Positions 38,001 through 50,023 of a stretch of 64,000 bases of DNA are shown here, one piece after another. Both the position numbers and the translations under genes were made by a program. Numbering within the stretch: the first letter of the stretch is position 1; each line of letters opens with the position of its first letter. Source of the DNA: Trichoplax adhaerens (taxonomy: Eukaryota; Placozoa; Uniplacotomia; Trichoplacea; Trichoplacidae); assembly GCF_000150275.1 (NCBI RefSeq), contig NW_002060943.1, forward strand, positions 11,284,878 to 11,348,877, written 5' to 3'. Below the pieces are notes generated by a model. The model was not told where the DNA came from. It did not search any database and worked only from the letters and a program-made list of their open reading frames with translations.

Positions 38001-38761
38001 CATAAAAGATATGCATACTGTATAGTATATAAATGCCAAAGGAAATAAAAATACTAAAAATACCATACAATTTCGGTTGTAACGTGATCGTGTATCTAAT
38101 TCGAGGGTGAAAGCAACTGTTGTGAAAGACATGGAAATCAATCTCATACATGCCGTAAGATTTCCTTTACCGAAATCATCAGAGGTTCTAACCCGAAATT
38201 ACTTTATAGGTTAGCTAGTAATTCTGCTGTGATAGAAACGTCTAGATTATAAGTAGACATGTTTTATGACGATTGGTGATATCATTATAACATGGTGTTT
38301 ATAACATCTAAATACCGTCGGTGTCAATAATATTTTGTTTTAGTAGCCTTATTACAAGAGTTATACATCAGTAAAAATAATCTAGTGTACATTTTTGTAC
38401 AGTACTGTAGATTAGATCAACTTAACAGTGTGGTATGCATTATCATTTATAATGTTAATCTACGATTATAACACTCCTCTAAAATTCTGTTCAATGCGTG
38501 TATCTGTTTATCAGATTGATCAAATTGTAAATTTTCTAATTAAATCAAGCACATTATATCTCAAAGTCGATAGCGCTGTTATACCATGTTGTTGGAAATG
38601 TTTAAAGAAGAGTTTGCAGCTACATTAGTAATTATTGGGATGGCGTAGCTATTGATATATCAACTAACCTGTTTAGAATGTCTTCTTGAGCGTTTGGATG
38701 AACGCTGATTGCTATCGTTAGCATTATCCATACCTTTGTTCCACTTTGTTCTTCTGGAAAG
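35030..38761 (-). CDS. Fos/ATF3/JDP2-type bZIP transcription factor
   Basis: Three exons on the minus strand: 38761-38669 (with an ATG at 38731), 35449-35348 and 35152-35030 (stop), all phase 0. Read from the ATG this gives 95 residues, a very short bZIP; the open frame continues up to an acceptor-like ttag at 38762, so an upstream exon may exist. The basic region is REKNKVAAMRCRNRRKKR, with the N-x7-R signature and the AA-x-x-CR core of the Fos/ATF3 group. The zipper has leucines spaced by seven (LTKETEVLEKEQGNL, then KDQISLLQ, QRLEYLL) ending in TAH, as in Fos (AAH). Such proteins bind AP-1 or CRE-like sites as dimers, often with Jun. There is no activation domain, so a BATF/JDP2-like dimer partner or repressor is plausible. 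Intron 1 is 3.2 kb and holds palindromic repeats. Confidence 0.85.
36829..37382. repeat. CTGTAC/GTACAG palindromic cluster in bZIP intron
   Basis: Repeat runs occur at 36829-36856, 37103-37126 and 37305-37362, plus an isolated run at 37503-37519. All are inside intron 1 of the minus-strand bZIP gene. Sequence is of the form tactgtacagtacagtgtac. Confidence 0.85.
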
Positions 38762-40271
38762 CTAAAAATACGAAGCGTAGACAGTAAATTGAAAATTTTA
38801 GAAGATTTTATTGTACGACGTATGAGACTGCAATGTGTATAGTAACGGAATAGTAAATCAATTAGAAGTTATTCAATGGATTATGTGATACATTCATTTA
38901 TTGTCGTGAATTAACTTAATACAAAAGGATGAGATGGATTTTCAGATTTCATTATACTACCGATAACAAAACATAATCGTAATCACTACTCAAATACTGA
39001 ATAATAGCAGTGTATTTCTGTATCACATTACATTATCGTCATCTAGATGTAATAATGTAATAGAAAGATCTTAACCTATTCACTCATTGAGCAGGGATGA
39101 AAATATTGCTAGCTATCCTCATTATTAAGGATTGCAGTATTGAAAATAGAGGAATCGAAAGCAAGCATCATGCCAGAGAAGTAGTGATTTAGAGCAACAC
39201 TATTAAACTACATCAGTAACTGTGATAAAATTAATGATAATCTGGTAGAAGCATCAACACATCAGTATATCAGATTGGAATCAAAAGTCATACTATTCAA
39301 GTAGTTCAGTAACCACCGTATAATAAAAAATTGATCTATGTAACTAGGTAGAAGGATAAATATACGATTACAGATTAGGATTGACAGTGCACGTCAACTT
39401 GCAACATTGTCAATTTTGAAGGATAAAGTTCATGCATAATTGAAGGGTATCCTGATACCCGGTAGAAGATCATCAATTGGTTCAAGCCCTCTTATCAATC
39501 AGTATACAGACTTCCTTTTACATAGTTGTATGGATTCGATCTCTAGATTCACGTCAACTTTTCATGACAGTTAAGCTAAATAGTACGTACAACTACTGTT
39601 GGTGTGTTTAATTACCGACTGAAACAGTGTCTCTTTATCGCTAGCAAATAGGTTGTGCCATGGTTGTGCATTATCCCCATTTGAAATTTTCTAAGTAGAG
39701 AACTAAAACTTTCACATAACAATGCTGATTAATAATTAACCTTTAACCACTCCATTGTAAAGTACTGTATACAGTGTTGTATAACACGGCGACAAACACT
39801 ACATTACATCATCCTGTTACAAAAGATTCACCTTTGGTAGAACATTTATTGCTGAATCATGGAATAAAATGTTCAATGAACTCCTTATACTGTTTTCAAG
39901 GCCAATAATTGGCGTTGATTTACGTGGTATGCGCAGGACACTATTATGCTGTACGAGTATACTGGCAAAGTTACAGTAAAGATAAATTACTCCTTCAATG
40001 AGGAAATTTCGTGACCGAATTATTCACTGTCTAAGGATATTATTAAAGATGCTACGCGGAGATTCCAGTACAACGAATCTAGGAAGTGTCAGTTGATGTA
40101 CAGCTAACTTTATAAAATAAACTAACAGTAAGTAAGCAGTGGTAGGTACCACATCCCACTCAGGAAGGTTAGGCGGAATAACCGACTATTATATTATTGT
40201 ACGTATGCATTCTGGTGCTGTACCGTATGGACCAAAGTCAGTCGTAAGGCTTGCGTATTGAAGCCAGTACT

Positions 40272-41735
40272 ATACTGTACTGTACAACTGTACAGTACTA
40301 TGATTGGATTTTATTTTGACGTACCGAAATAACAACAAGTTGCCAGTAGAACTATCTACTTTTTACCCTCCTTTACTACTCTATTCGTATGTCGGCTTTC
40401 CAGTGAATGTTGTATCCAAAGTATCAGTACAAACAGTAAACTGGTGGCAGTAGCTACTTGTAATTATAATAGGAGTCTTAATTTGTAATTTTATTGGACT
40501 AATTTTAACGAAACGATACAACAACAGTTGGACGTCCATAGAGGAAGTAAAAGTTCAAAATAGATGATACCTGCAACAATTTGATGTGATCTGCCATAAA
40601 TCAGCTTGGATCGTGGATTCTTATTTTCTCGCCAGACAAATCCAATGGAAGAGAGTCGAAATCTTGTTTCTTTTCGCCTTCGAAGTAATAATAAAGTAGC
40701 CGATCTTGTAGCAAGTTGGAGGCTTGCAGACTTGGACTGGATCCCAAATGGTAGAAATTGTGACTAGCTACGATAGTAAAACGTATTTATTATATTGTAA
40801 CTGTATTACCACCGTGTCATTATTGTTTTACTGTATTAATAAATTTATTTATTTATGCTGTACTGTACTGTACTGTACGTACCGTCTGTACAGTGTACAG
40901 TATACTGTACTGTACAACCTCCTATGTACTGTAATATTACACAACAGTCACAGCCTCTATTCGGTACTGTACGAGCTTGAAATGGCCACAAAGACACATA
41001 CTGTACTATATAAGTGATACAACCTTCGGGAAAACAGTACTATACGCACTATCAAGCAAGAATGCCACGTAAGCAATATGCTACATATTGTGTAATAATT
41101 ATTACATACTGTACGTATATGAGGTGTTGCTCTAGCAGATGAGAAAATTCTCCGAATGTTATCAAGCTACTTTTTTTGTACGTTTTCCATCCTTGTATTA
41201 CAAATCGGACAGGAATGTGTCATTAAGATTGGTTAATATCAAGTTCATCGCATTGAGTTTGTTGACGTATTGTACGTAAATTTCTGTTAACCATATACGT
41301 CATGTCATGTTAAGCTGACGTAATTCACAGGTAGATTTCACTATGGTCGGTGACATTTCTCGAAAATACGGAAGTCTTGTCATGTGTCAGTCCAGTACAG
41401 TACAATGTACTGTACTGGAATGGAAGTCTCTACAGTACACTAGAACTGCCCTGTTTCCAGTGCAGTACAGTACAGTATGACTGTGACTCACGTACAGGTT
41501 ATTGCGCAACTTAGTGTACTGTACAGTACAGTTACATTAAAATTACAGTACTGTACTGTACATCCAGTTATTTTTAACATCTGCATTTTGTAGAGGTCGA
41601 CGGTAATGTACAGTACTGTATTCCTGCTGTACAGTACTGTTTGAACTTAATTAACCTTGAGGGTCTCTACAGTACTGTACTGTACAGTATTCGGCAATTC
41701 ATGTACTGTACAAATGTACAATGTACACGGTACAA
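40272..41735. repeat. CTGTAC/GTACAG palindromic repeat clusters
   Basis: Dense runs at 40272-40300, 40857-40915, 41393-41420, 41461-41477, 41515-41562, 41606-41640 and 41669-41715. The sequence between runs is ordinary AT-rich DNA. The runs are imperfect reiterations of tactgtac and its complement, not one fixed tandem unit. Confidence 0.88.
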
Positions 41736-44017
41736 TGTATTGGTACATTCATTCATCCATTTAGTGTTCGTGAACGCCTAGTAACGCTGACACTGCATAA
41801 AGTGTATATTTTGCTAAAGTTTCCCTTGTCTTTACTTGCCGTAACAAATATTTTACATACGATATGAATTATAGAATGGAGCATATCGCTTCTTCAATTG
41901 TACGGTAAACGTGTAAACAGTACAGTATTCGGAACTAAATGAGATGGAAAGAAATTTGAAAAAAACGATAGAGGATGGGTGCCTATCACGACGTTGGTGA
42001 TGCGATTCATCTACGAGTGATGTCAGATCCTTCACTCTAAATCCGCATGACGCGAGTACAATCATTCATACTGCGCTCATTCGCTATATGCGTACTTTAC
42101 GTATTGTATGTACTTGAACTTCTTACTTAACACTAGTCCTACCTGTTGTGATGTAATTGACTATAAATATTACATTAGATATCCAGTAGATTTGCCTCTA
42201 AAGGATAGATTGGCATACCCATTATGACGCAACTGGATTGCAATAGCTCTGACAGAATTAGAAAATGAAGTTTACTTTCACAAATAGTTATTTTCATTCT
42301 TCGTAGTGCTTAAAACTGTAATATATATATCTTATAATGAGGGCACGGTACTAGATTGCATCATCTTTTAGTTTTTACAGCAAGAGATATTCGAAATGTA
42401 GATTTAATAGGGCCAAAATATTACGATAAATTATGATAGTGAACAACAATAATTTGACGTAATCATCAGGAGTGCAGATATCTGAAATAATTTTAAAGTT
42501 AAAAGTTGATTTTAATATGGACTCATTTCATTTTTTAATAGGATTAATTGTATTAATGCAATGAAATTACTTACTATTTACAGCAAATTATGCTGTAATG
42601 ATGTAAATTTTAATCTCCATTATGATTATAATAACGCTAAGGAGCAAATTTTTGTTTAAATGAAGCAATATAACTGAAATGATACAATTACCGTATATCT
42701 TTACATGTAAGAATTGTACATTTACAGTAAGTATTACAAATAGGTTCAGAAAAATTGACATAAAACGATTGATATATAAAAATTGTTTAACAGATATCTT
42801 TGTTCTAAGTGCACGTGTCTGATAAGTCAGGAATTGTAAATGCCTAACTGCGACGAAATACGCATTTGCTAAAATTTCAAACGTAATACCTCAAGTACTG
42901 GTACACATGCTGCAAATATAGAAAGTACAAAATTGATCGCTTCTAATAATAGTAGTTCAGTGCCCAATATATCATCAGTTGAAATATCGTATACTAACAA
43001 GCTTCTAAGTACGTATAAGTGTCCAAATCCACTCATAATTTTTCATATTATAAAAGAAAAACTGTTTACTAAACTTTATCTAAGGATTAATAAATCTCAA
43101 TTATGTATTATTCTTATTGTCATCTCTTGTCGATTATATCAGCACAAACCACTGAACAAAAGTAATATTAAATTGGCAGACAAGAGTGTTTCTAGCAAAT
43201 TGGAGACTGAATAGACTGAAGTTAAGCCAGTTGAGGCATTATGTTTTCTATTAGAACTACAAATGAGTTCCTAAGGATAACGGAACATATTATCTCGTGA
43301 TTCGGTGTTTTGAGAGATAGACAATAAAGTTTATATGTAGACTAGCAGGCCTTCGTATTATACGTTAATGTTGTACTATTCGTATAACATTGTATTCATT
43401 GATTACTTTAGCCATTTAAAAATTTACCAAAGGTGTTGTATTATGGGAAATATGTTAATAAATGTTATGTGCCAGTTGAACGGGTCGATTTTTAGGAATA
43501 ATAAGAGAGAAAATATCTTCAAGGCATACCGCTATTTTTTATGTATAGCATAAAGAAATTTTTGCAGCCTATAAAGAGCTTCGAGGGAATGAAGTTTTAC
43601 ATTACCTTTTACCTTAAGAGATTAAAAATTATGGGTATACGCGTATGTAGAAAACAAAGTGTTGTACGGTACCATATTCCGAACCTTGACCTTGGACACG
43701 CAATGCTACATATACAATTATACTCTACATACGTAAAAGAGGTTATTAACCCATTGTACCTATTGTACGGACTTCTTGACCTAATATGGAAGTAACTCAT
43801 AAATAAATTATTTCAACCCCATTCATTCCTTTCTTATAGTTGACTAGATTTATTGTTGTTAGTCTTCTCTGTGTCTTAACGACACTATTCTTAGCATTTT
43901 TTTTTTTACTGGAATTTGTATTGATTACGCATTGCAGTGTGGAATGAAATGACATTCTTTTTCATTTAAGGTATATATATATATTGTAAAAGTGAGTAGT
44001 CCTCTACTTTCTTTTCT

Positions 44018-44046
44018 CCCCCCCCCCTCCCCCCCCCAAAAAAAAA
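44018..44046. repeat. Poly-C / poly-A homopolymer tract
   Basis: Ten C, one T, nine C, then nine A, preceded by a pyrimidine stretch (ctttctttt). The minus strand has two long G runs and could form a G-quadruplex. Run lengths in such tracts are error-prone. Confidence 0.9.
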
Positions 44047-44942
44047 TTTAAATTTTGTTATACAATTTGACTGTGTATAGCGCGTAATACAAATGGTATC
44101 GACTATCAAATTCTACAAATCGGTTACTATGGTCACATTTTATCATTATTTTATTTCTCACCTCACCAGTTTTACACAATCTTATTAGTTGCTGAATGCT
44201 GTAATGTATATCCTTAGGCAAATTCTATCGATCAGGAAGCAGTCTTTTTCTCAACTAGTATAGTGTTTATTTACAGTGAATTAGTAGCACTCTAGAATAC
44301 AGTATCAAAGTGAAGGCTAATGTTTCAATGATACCACATTTACCGACTGTTAAGTATGGTTTCAAACTGATAAGCTTTAGAAGTATATTCAGTCATGAAA
44401 TAACTTTTAAATCTACTTAGCGCTATGTATAAATGTAATAATGGATTAAGTATGATTATTTGGTGGAACAAAGCGTTAGTATTTATGATTTCTAAATGAT
44501 ACGAGTATAACTAAGATATTGCCAACATAAGATTCTGCATGGTACATTGCACACTATTTTATACGCATATGCGCATATATTCGACTAATTGAGGAATGAT
44601 GAAACACTAATGAAACACCATCCGCCACGCCTTTACATCACTTTTAACATATTCCGATTGCATCATGCGACATCAAGGCATAGACTCAATTTGCTACTGC
44701 CCTATTAAAATATCACTTTAAAATACGTAACTAGCCTAGCTGCTAGTAAGCAACTTGGCATGATACAAGAATATATCAGTATTCCGGACACTTTTAATTA
44801 AATTAAATTTCTATAAAGCGTGTTGTCTCAGGATGTTTACATTTATTTACTAGCTGCTAAGTAGTACTTTCTAGAAACTCTTGTTCTATTCTGCAAAAAC
44901 TGTTTACAGTAATTAGCAATTAAGTAGAGACGGTAGATGGTC

Positions 44943-44977
44943 CTGTACAGTACTGTACTGTACAGTATACTGTAGTC
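44943..44977. repeat. Isolated CTGTAC palindromic run
   Basis: ctgtacagtactgtactgta followed by cagtatactgtag. A short member of the dispersed palindrome family, about 1 kb upstream of the plus-strand bZIP gene. Confidence 0.85.
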
Positions 44978-45619
44978 CGACTGGGATACTGTACAAATCA
45001 TGAACATTGTTGACTCACTGCGCAGACACTCTAATAACCAATAACTACAGGGAGCGGAACATCAAACAGACACTATCCTCCACTTTCTATAAAAATCTAA
45101 AATATCCTCCAACACCATACTGCTTCATGACTACTTGCAATATGCACAATTGTATACTAATGAATAGTATAGCACAATGTATAATTTAAAATTTATTATT
45201 TATACCCTAAAATAATAGAATTAATAATAACTATCATTTTGCCACTATAGCGAGCTATACTACAGTAGCTCTACAAAAGCCTTTTAGCAATGAATGGTTT
45301 GCGAATGCTGACTACTGTATTTCTGCGTCCAAATCTGATGACGATCACTGTGACGTAACAATTACAAATACGTATTCTATCTATATTAGCATATAAAAAT
45401 AGAGTTCAGTTGACGTCACCACGCATAAAAATAGATTTAAGTTTGGGCTTGCCAACCATGTCAACATCGTTTGTTTTCATCCTATCAATGAGTATATAGT
45501 ATCTGAAACAGCCTCTATTCATATTGATTTCGTAATGAGAGGATTACCGTAGACCGGCGACAGTATGAAGTAACGAATATTCTCAACAATCCAATAGTAT
45601 ACGTACTAACAAGTAGGAT

Positions 45620-45660
45620 TTCTACGAACTGCACAGCAGTCTATAGTACAGTTCGTAGAA
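45620..45660. repeat. Stem-loop, 12-bp perfect stem
   Basis: ttctacgaactg and its exact reverse complement cagttcgtagaa are separated by 17 bases, about 300 bp upstream of the plus-strand bZIP start codon. It is too short to resemble a microRNA precursor. Confidence 0.7.
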
Positions 45661-45955
45661 TAGTTTACGCCTTGAACAAAACTGCCCAGAAATCATTAGC
45701 ATAACAAAACAAATTCTATTTTTACTGTATCGTACAATGTAAATAATTGTTTTGTTTGTTTTTTATTTTTGGCAATATATATAGAGAGCATCCATGCCTT
45801 CATTCAGCGACAGTATAAATAAATGTTGTTAAAGGGCAATGGGATCAGTTTAGCCCTGTCGACACAGCAGTTATATTGTCTGCAGTAATACTATTAAAAT
45901 TAACCTTCCCATTTCATATTAATTCAATAACTTTCAGCAAGTTGTCAAGATTGTA

Positions 45956-47380
45956 ATGGCTTATCACTACGATATGACGAATTCCATAAACTATCAAGAG
46001 CCGCAATTTAGCATGGGATCACAGGTATTTTTCTGAACTTTTATGACAAATAGATTAGATTGAAGCTAGCCACTGTACAATTAGAATGGAATACTGTCGA
46101 GTAGGAGTAAAATAACATTTGTGATTGCTCTAAGTAATAGCTTAAGATAGAGGATATCAAACAGTTATATACAGTACTGTATTACGTAGAGTACAGAAGA
46201 GCGACAATATACATCTAGTAGTAGCTCTACTTGTATAAATGGTAATTGTTCTCGTTAGTAAAATAGCAAACTTGACTTATGGATCATTGTATCGTTCTGC
46301 ACTTGTATATGGTTACACGGTCATTGTACCTAAACAAGCATATAAGATATCTATACGATTAGTAATATTATAGTTTCTCATTCAATCATGTACAAATCGC
46401 ATAACTGCTAAAATAGTAATCGCTAACTAGCAGTTAAGAAGTTATTTATTACCGTATTAACTTGCAAAAAAACTTCCGTCAAATAGTACTTTACAACTAA
46501 TTATCTATGTTTTAATGTTACGATACACAGATGCCATTCAAAAATTACAATACTATGGAAGTACAATCGGCTTTTTACGAAGAAGAAGAAGATGATACAA
46601 ATATCTACAAGGCAGTCATGCCTCAGTTTGTTCGTCATAACCTAAAGATGAAATTATTGGCTAGAAACCCTGAAAACTGTTACGATACATTTAAAGTTCC
46701 TCAACCAAGATATAGAAAACCTGTTGAGGTTGGTTAATCTTAATTTTAGATTTTCATTTAAATTTATGATAGATCCTTATAACTTTAGATTTTACGTACA
46801 ATGCAGTCATCAAGCATAGTACATAAGTTGCCATCAGTATTTCATTTCATCACAGATATAGATTCTTAGTAGTTACATGATGATTGTTAAAGATAGCGGT
46901 AGATAAATTGCTAGCTGAAATATTAATCAATAATTAAATGCTATCTATTATAGGCGACTGAAGATGATATGAACAGGAAGAGGCTACGACGTGAGCGAAA
47001 TAAATTAGCTGCGATGCGATGTAGAAATAGGCGTAGAGAAAATATTGAACGTCTAGAAAAGGTACTAAATTTGAATTAACACGAACAAGAATTCAAATTG
47101 GTTCACCATCGTAAATTGCAAATTAAGATTAAATCTAGAGCTGCTATGCGTGTAATTATCTATTAAGAGTAATCATTCACTTATCTTCATCATCTTATCA
47201 ATTTCTTAGGAAACAGAACGTTTAACTGATGTTCAGGATTCTATATTAGAAAACATTGCAAGTTTAACAAAGCAAAAAGATCAGCTTCTACAAATTCTTA
47301 ATGCTCACAAGTGTGCATTACAAGCCCAACCTCCTAATACAGTGAGTAGCGCATCTTTGTTGCTACAAGGAATGGCATGA
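45956..47380 (+). CDS. Fos-type bZIP transcription factor
   Basis: Four exons, all phase 0: 45956-46024, 46531-46728, 46954-47061, 47210-47380; 181 residues. The N terminus is Tyr/Gln-rich, followed by an acidic patch (YEEEEDDTN) and FKVPQPRYRKPVE. The basic region is RRERNKLAAMRCRNRRRENI (Fos-like NKxAAxxCRNRRRE). The zipper runs LEKETERL, DSILENI, ASLTKQKDQLLQIL and closes with NAH. The basic-region exon is exactly 36 codons and ends LEK, with ETERL opening the next exon; as I recall it, human FOS has the same 108-bp exon and break (LQA/ETDQL). Fos proteins cannot homodimerise well and bind AP-1 sites with Jun. An alternative 3' end is possible: donor gtagcg at 47346 joined to an exon at 47417-47466 would replace SSASLLLQGMA with SRYTKLVIPEDPENCK. 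Confidence 0.9.
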
Positions 47381-49267
47381 AATAAACAATCCTCATGAAT
47401 AACTATGGTCTTGTAGGCCGGTATACAAAATTAGTGATACCAGAAGATCCTGAAAACTGCAAATGAAGGAAATCATCTATTGTTCTAACGTCACCGAACC
47501 AGTACCCATGCACAAAACGATATTTATGGCGTTAAATTCTCTCCTAAAGATTTCAATGTTAAAACTTCAACAGTACGTACGTAACATAAAGTATTCTATT
47601 TTTTATTCGGCCAATAATCTAATTTATTTTAACTCTAACTTTGATACTGGCAATAAGATCGATTCACGAGTTATTTATATTCAATCTTTAAACTATTGTT
47701 CCTGTGAAGTTAATTTGAAAATATTTATTTATCTTGTACGTTCTTCTTAAACCTATTTTTGTTGCGTTCATTACTATTATCTATATATCTATGAACTCTG
47801 ATAGCATAAAAGCGTTATATAACGGTATTCGTCTGTTCACCTTCGAAAATTCTATCGATTAGTATTTAAAGAATGTCGGTTTTTCTATTTAATACCGCGT
47901 ATATATTTATTTTCATTTCATGTTAAAGTAATTTCGACACTCCATAGATCTTTAAGCTTAATAAGAAATTATCCTTTACATGATTTAATTTGTTATGCTT
48001 CCACTTCTATTAATTCTCAGTTTATTTATTAATAATTTTCTTGTCTCTGTTACGACTCTTCAATGAGAGCGCGATTAATTATTTATTTTCGTAGTATAGT
48101 CTGGTGTAATTTGAAATTTAACTTCCGAATCTATGTTTTCGTTATTTCGAGTCCGATTAATTATTAAATCTTAAATTATAATCAGATAGATAAATTCATG
48201 TTCCTGCTGTTATAGTATAGTTTAATATATTGTTGGCCATGTAGAAGCTATTATTTATAAGTGCGCTTTATAGGGAAAATTACTATCATTCGTTTCACTT
48301 AATTACTTCTTGCTCAAGATCTTCTATATTTCTAATTCAAATGAATATCGATATAAAGAGCGTGATATTAGAATCTATATCTTTGAACCTTATTATCATT
48401 AGTATATAATAAAATCTTTCTTTATTATTTATGATGTAATAAGCGTATGTCATGTACGTATATAATTGGAATGAGATAGATATTTGGTATTATTTTTCAA
48501 AAAAATGTCCTAAATGTTGTATTTTTATTAAATGCCAGATTTACTCGTGAATTATATTTATTTATCAATTATATATTATCACATGACAGATCCATGGATA
48601 TATGTTATTTTATTCCAATAATAAAAGAATATTCAAGTATATCTTATGCGACAAAAATTTCATGATAATCAAGGCATGATGTCATAGCATTTTAGAAATA
48701 GTATATTACATTGTCTTAAGAAAGGCATTATTACATGATATTACACTGTGTGTATATTTGACTTAGAACTATTGAACATCACATCAAGAAAGCCTCTGTT
48801 ATACGTACAGTATATTGTAATCGCCGTTGATTAAATTATGTAAACATATTTAAGAGGAAGGTATGATACAGTAATAGGTTATTATCTATAAACTACAGTG
48901 CTCGCCTACAATCACTATTCGATCCTGTATTGTACAGTACATTCATATTCAAAAATACATTTGCGCATCGCGCGATTTATCAACTCCAATTTTATTCGGA
49001 TTTATACAAATTGTATTACTAAGATAATTCGTTAATAATATTACTTTATACTAGTGTTAGTAGTGTATCCCTTGCTCGTTATACTTCACGTACTATATTG
49101 CATTCAAATTGACGTATTGAAACTATAGATTCATTCCATAATGAGGATATCCCGTGGGCAATTGTTCAAGATGATGACAAGATCTACAAGGCGTAACAGG
49201 GGAAATCAGCTGATCATTGAACAGTGTTCCTTATTAACCGAACCTTTTTCAGGTCTACTTAAAAGTT

Positions 49268-49392
49268 AACCCCAAACCCGACTTGAACCCGATTGGAGAG
49301 AAGAATTTCTGTGGTGATACAGTGTTTGTATAGCGATTGTACTCACTTGGGGTTCGAAAATCAATAATTTGATCGGGTATTATCGGGTTCGG
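49268..49392. repeat. Imperfect inverted repeat, MITE-like
   Basis: The left arm, cccaaacccgacttgaaccc at 49271-49290 plus gatt, pairs imperfectly with gatcgggtattatcgggttc at 49371-49390. An inner pair, aaccccaa / ttggggtt, lies at 49268 and 49348. No coding sequence is inside. Higher GC than its surroundings suggests an inserted element. Confidence 0.5.
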
Positions 49393-49513
49393 ATTGCGTT
49401 TTCACTCCATTGGAGGACTCTACCATGGACTACGCCCTAGTGATACAACGAATACGTTTATAATACTGTAGTTCAGAGCACTGAAGATTTTTGTAACCCT
49501 CGCAACATTATAC

Positions 49514-49617
49514 GAAAGATTTTATAGCAAAACAAGGAACGAAGTATACTCCGTATTTACGTCTTTGAATCAATGAGTCAAACTTTCGTCGTTTCCTGTT
49601 TTGCTATAAAAACTTTC
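49514..49617. repeat. Inverted repeat, about 31-bp arms
   Basis: The left arm begins gaaagattttatagcaaaac (49514); the right arm ends gttttgctataaaaactttc (to 49617). They are near-perfect reverse complements around a 42-bp centre. It could be a short non-autonomous transposon or a hairpin-forming fold-back element. Confidence 0.65.
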
Positions 49618-49718
49618 CTGCACCATGGACGTCTCCGATGCCTCCAAGTCCTTACTGGCTGTAGTCAGTTCCAGTGACTACTTTATGAGCATGATCAGTT
49701 ATCACTTTATGTGCTCGT

Positions 49719-49848
49719 TGTACAGTACATTAAAGTAGTGCACAGTGTACGTATTGTACTATTCTGTACTGTACACTGTAACAGTCGAGATACACAACAC
49801 AGTGTACAGTACCGGTCTTTAGTTTATACTGTACAGTAAAGTACTGTA
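49719..49848. repeat. CTGTAC/GTACAG palindromic cluster
   Basis: Runs such as ctgtactgtacactgtaaca and actgtacagtaaagtactgt, about 180-300 bp upstream of the ADCK1 start codon. Confidence 0.8.
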
Positions 49849-50023
49849 CCGGTGGCAACCTCACTTTAACTCAATCATAACATTATTATAATAATCATTG
49901 ATTGCATTGCCACTAGACCTGATTTGCCACCACTTTATTCATTGCTGTTTTCTAGCTCAAAAGGATTTAGCATCTTGGTAATGCGGTCCCTAGAAGATTA
50001 ATTATTGGAACATTACTGAATCG

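Larger units (their letters stand above)
38762..45955. other. 7.2-kb divergent spacer between two bZIP genes
   Basis: The longest spacer in the window, between the two head-to-head bZIP genes, so it holds both promoters and possibly upstream exons of either gene. It contains palindromic repeat clusters (40.27-41.73 kb and 44.94-44.98 kb), a poly-C/poly-A tract at 44018-44046 and a 12-bp-stem hairpin at 45620-45660. Weak coding candidates are near 40610-40785 (minus) and 42893-43214 (plus). Open frames at 43368-43553, 43541-43795 and 45007-45189 are unrecognised. Confidence 0.5.
47381..50023. other. AT-rich spacer with inverted repeats
   Basis: Three-prime flank of the bZIP gene, including its possible alternative last exon (47417-47466), then very AT-rich DNA to about 49.1 kb with no recognised gene. 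Two inverted-repeat structures (49268-49392, 49514-49617) and a ctgtac palindrome cluster (49719-49848) occupy the right part, just upstream of ADCK1. The frame at 47463-47750 is unrecognised. Confidence 0.5.

Noticed and set aside
43541-43795. 84-residue plus-strand open frame
   Set aside because: No recognisable domain, no exon-like context, AT-rich; likely chance.
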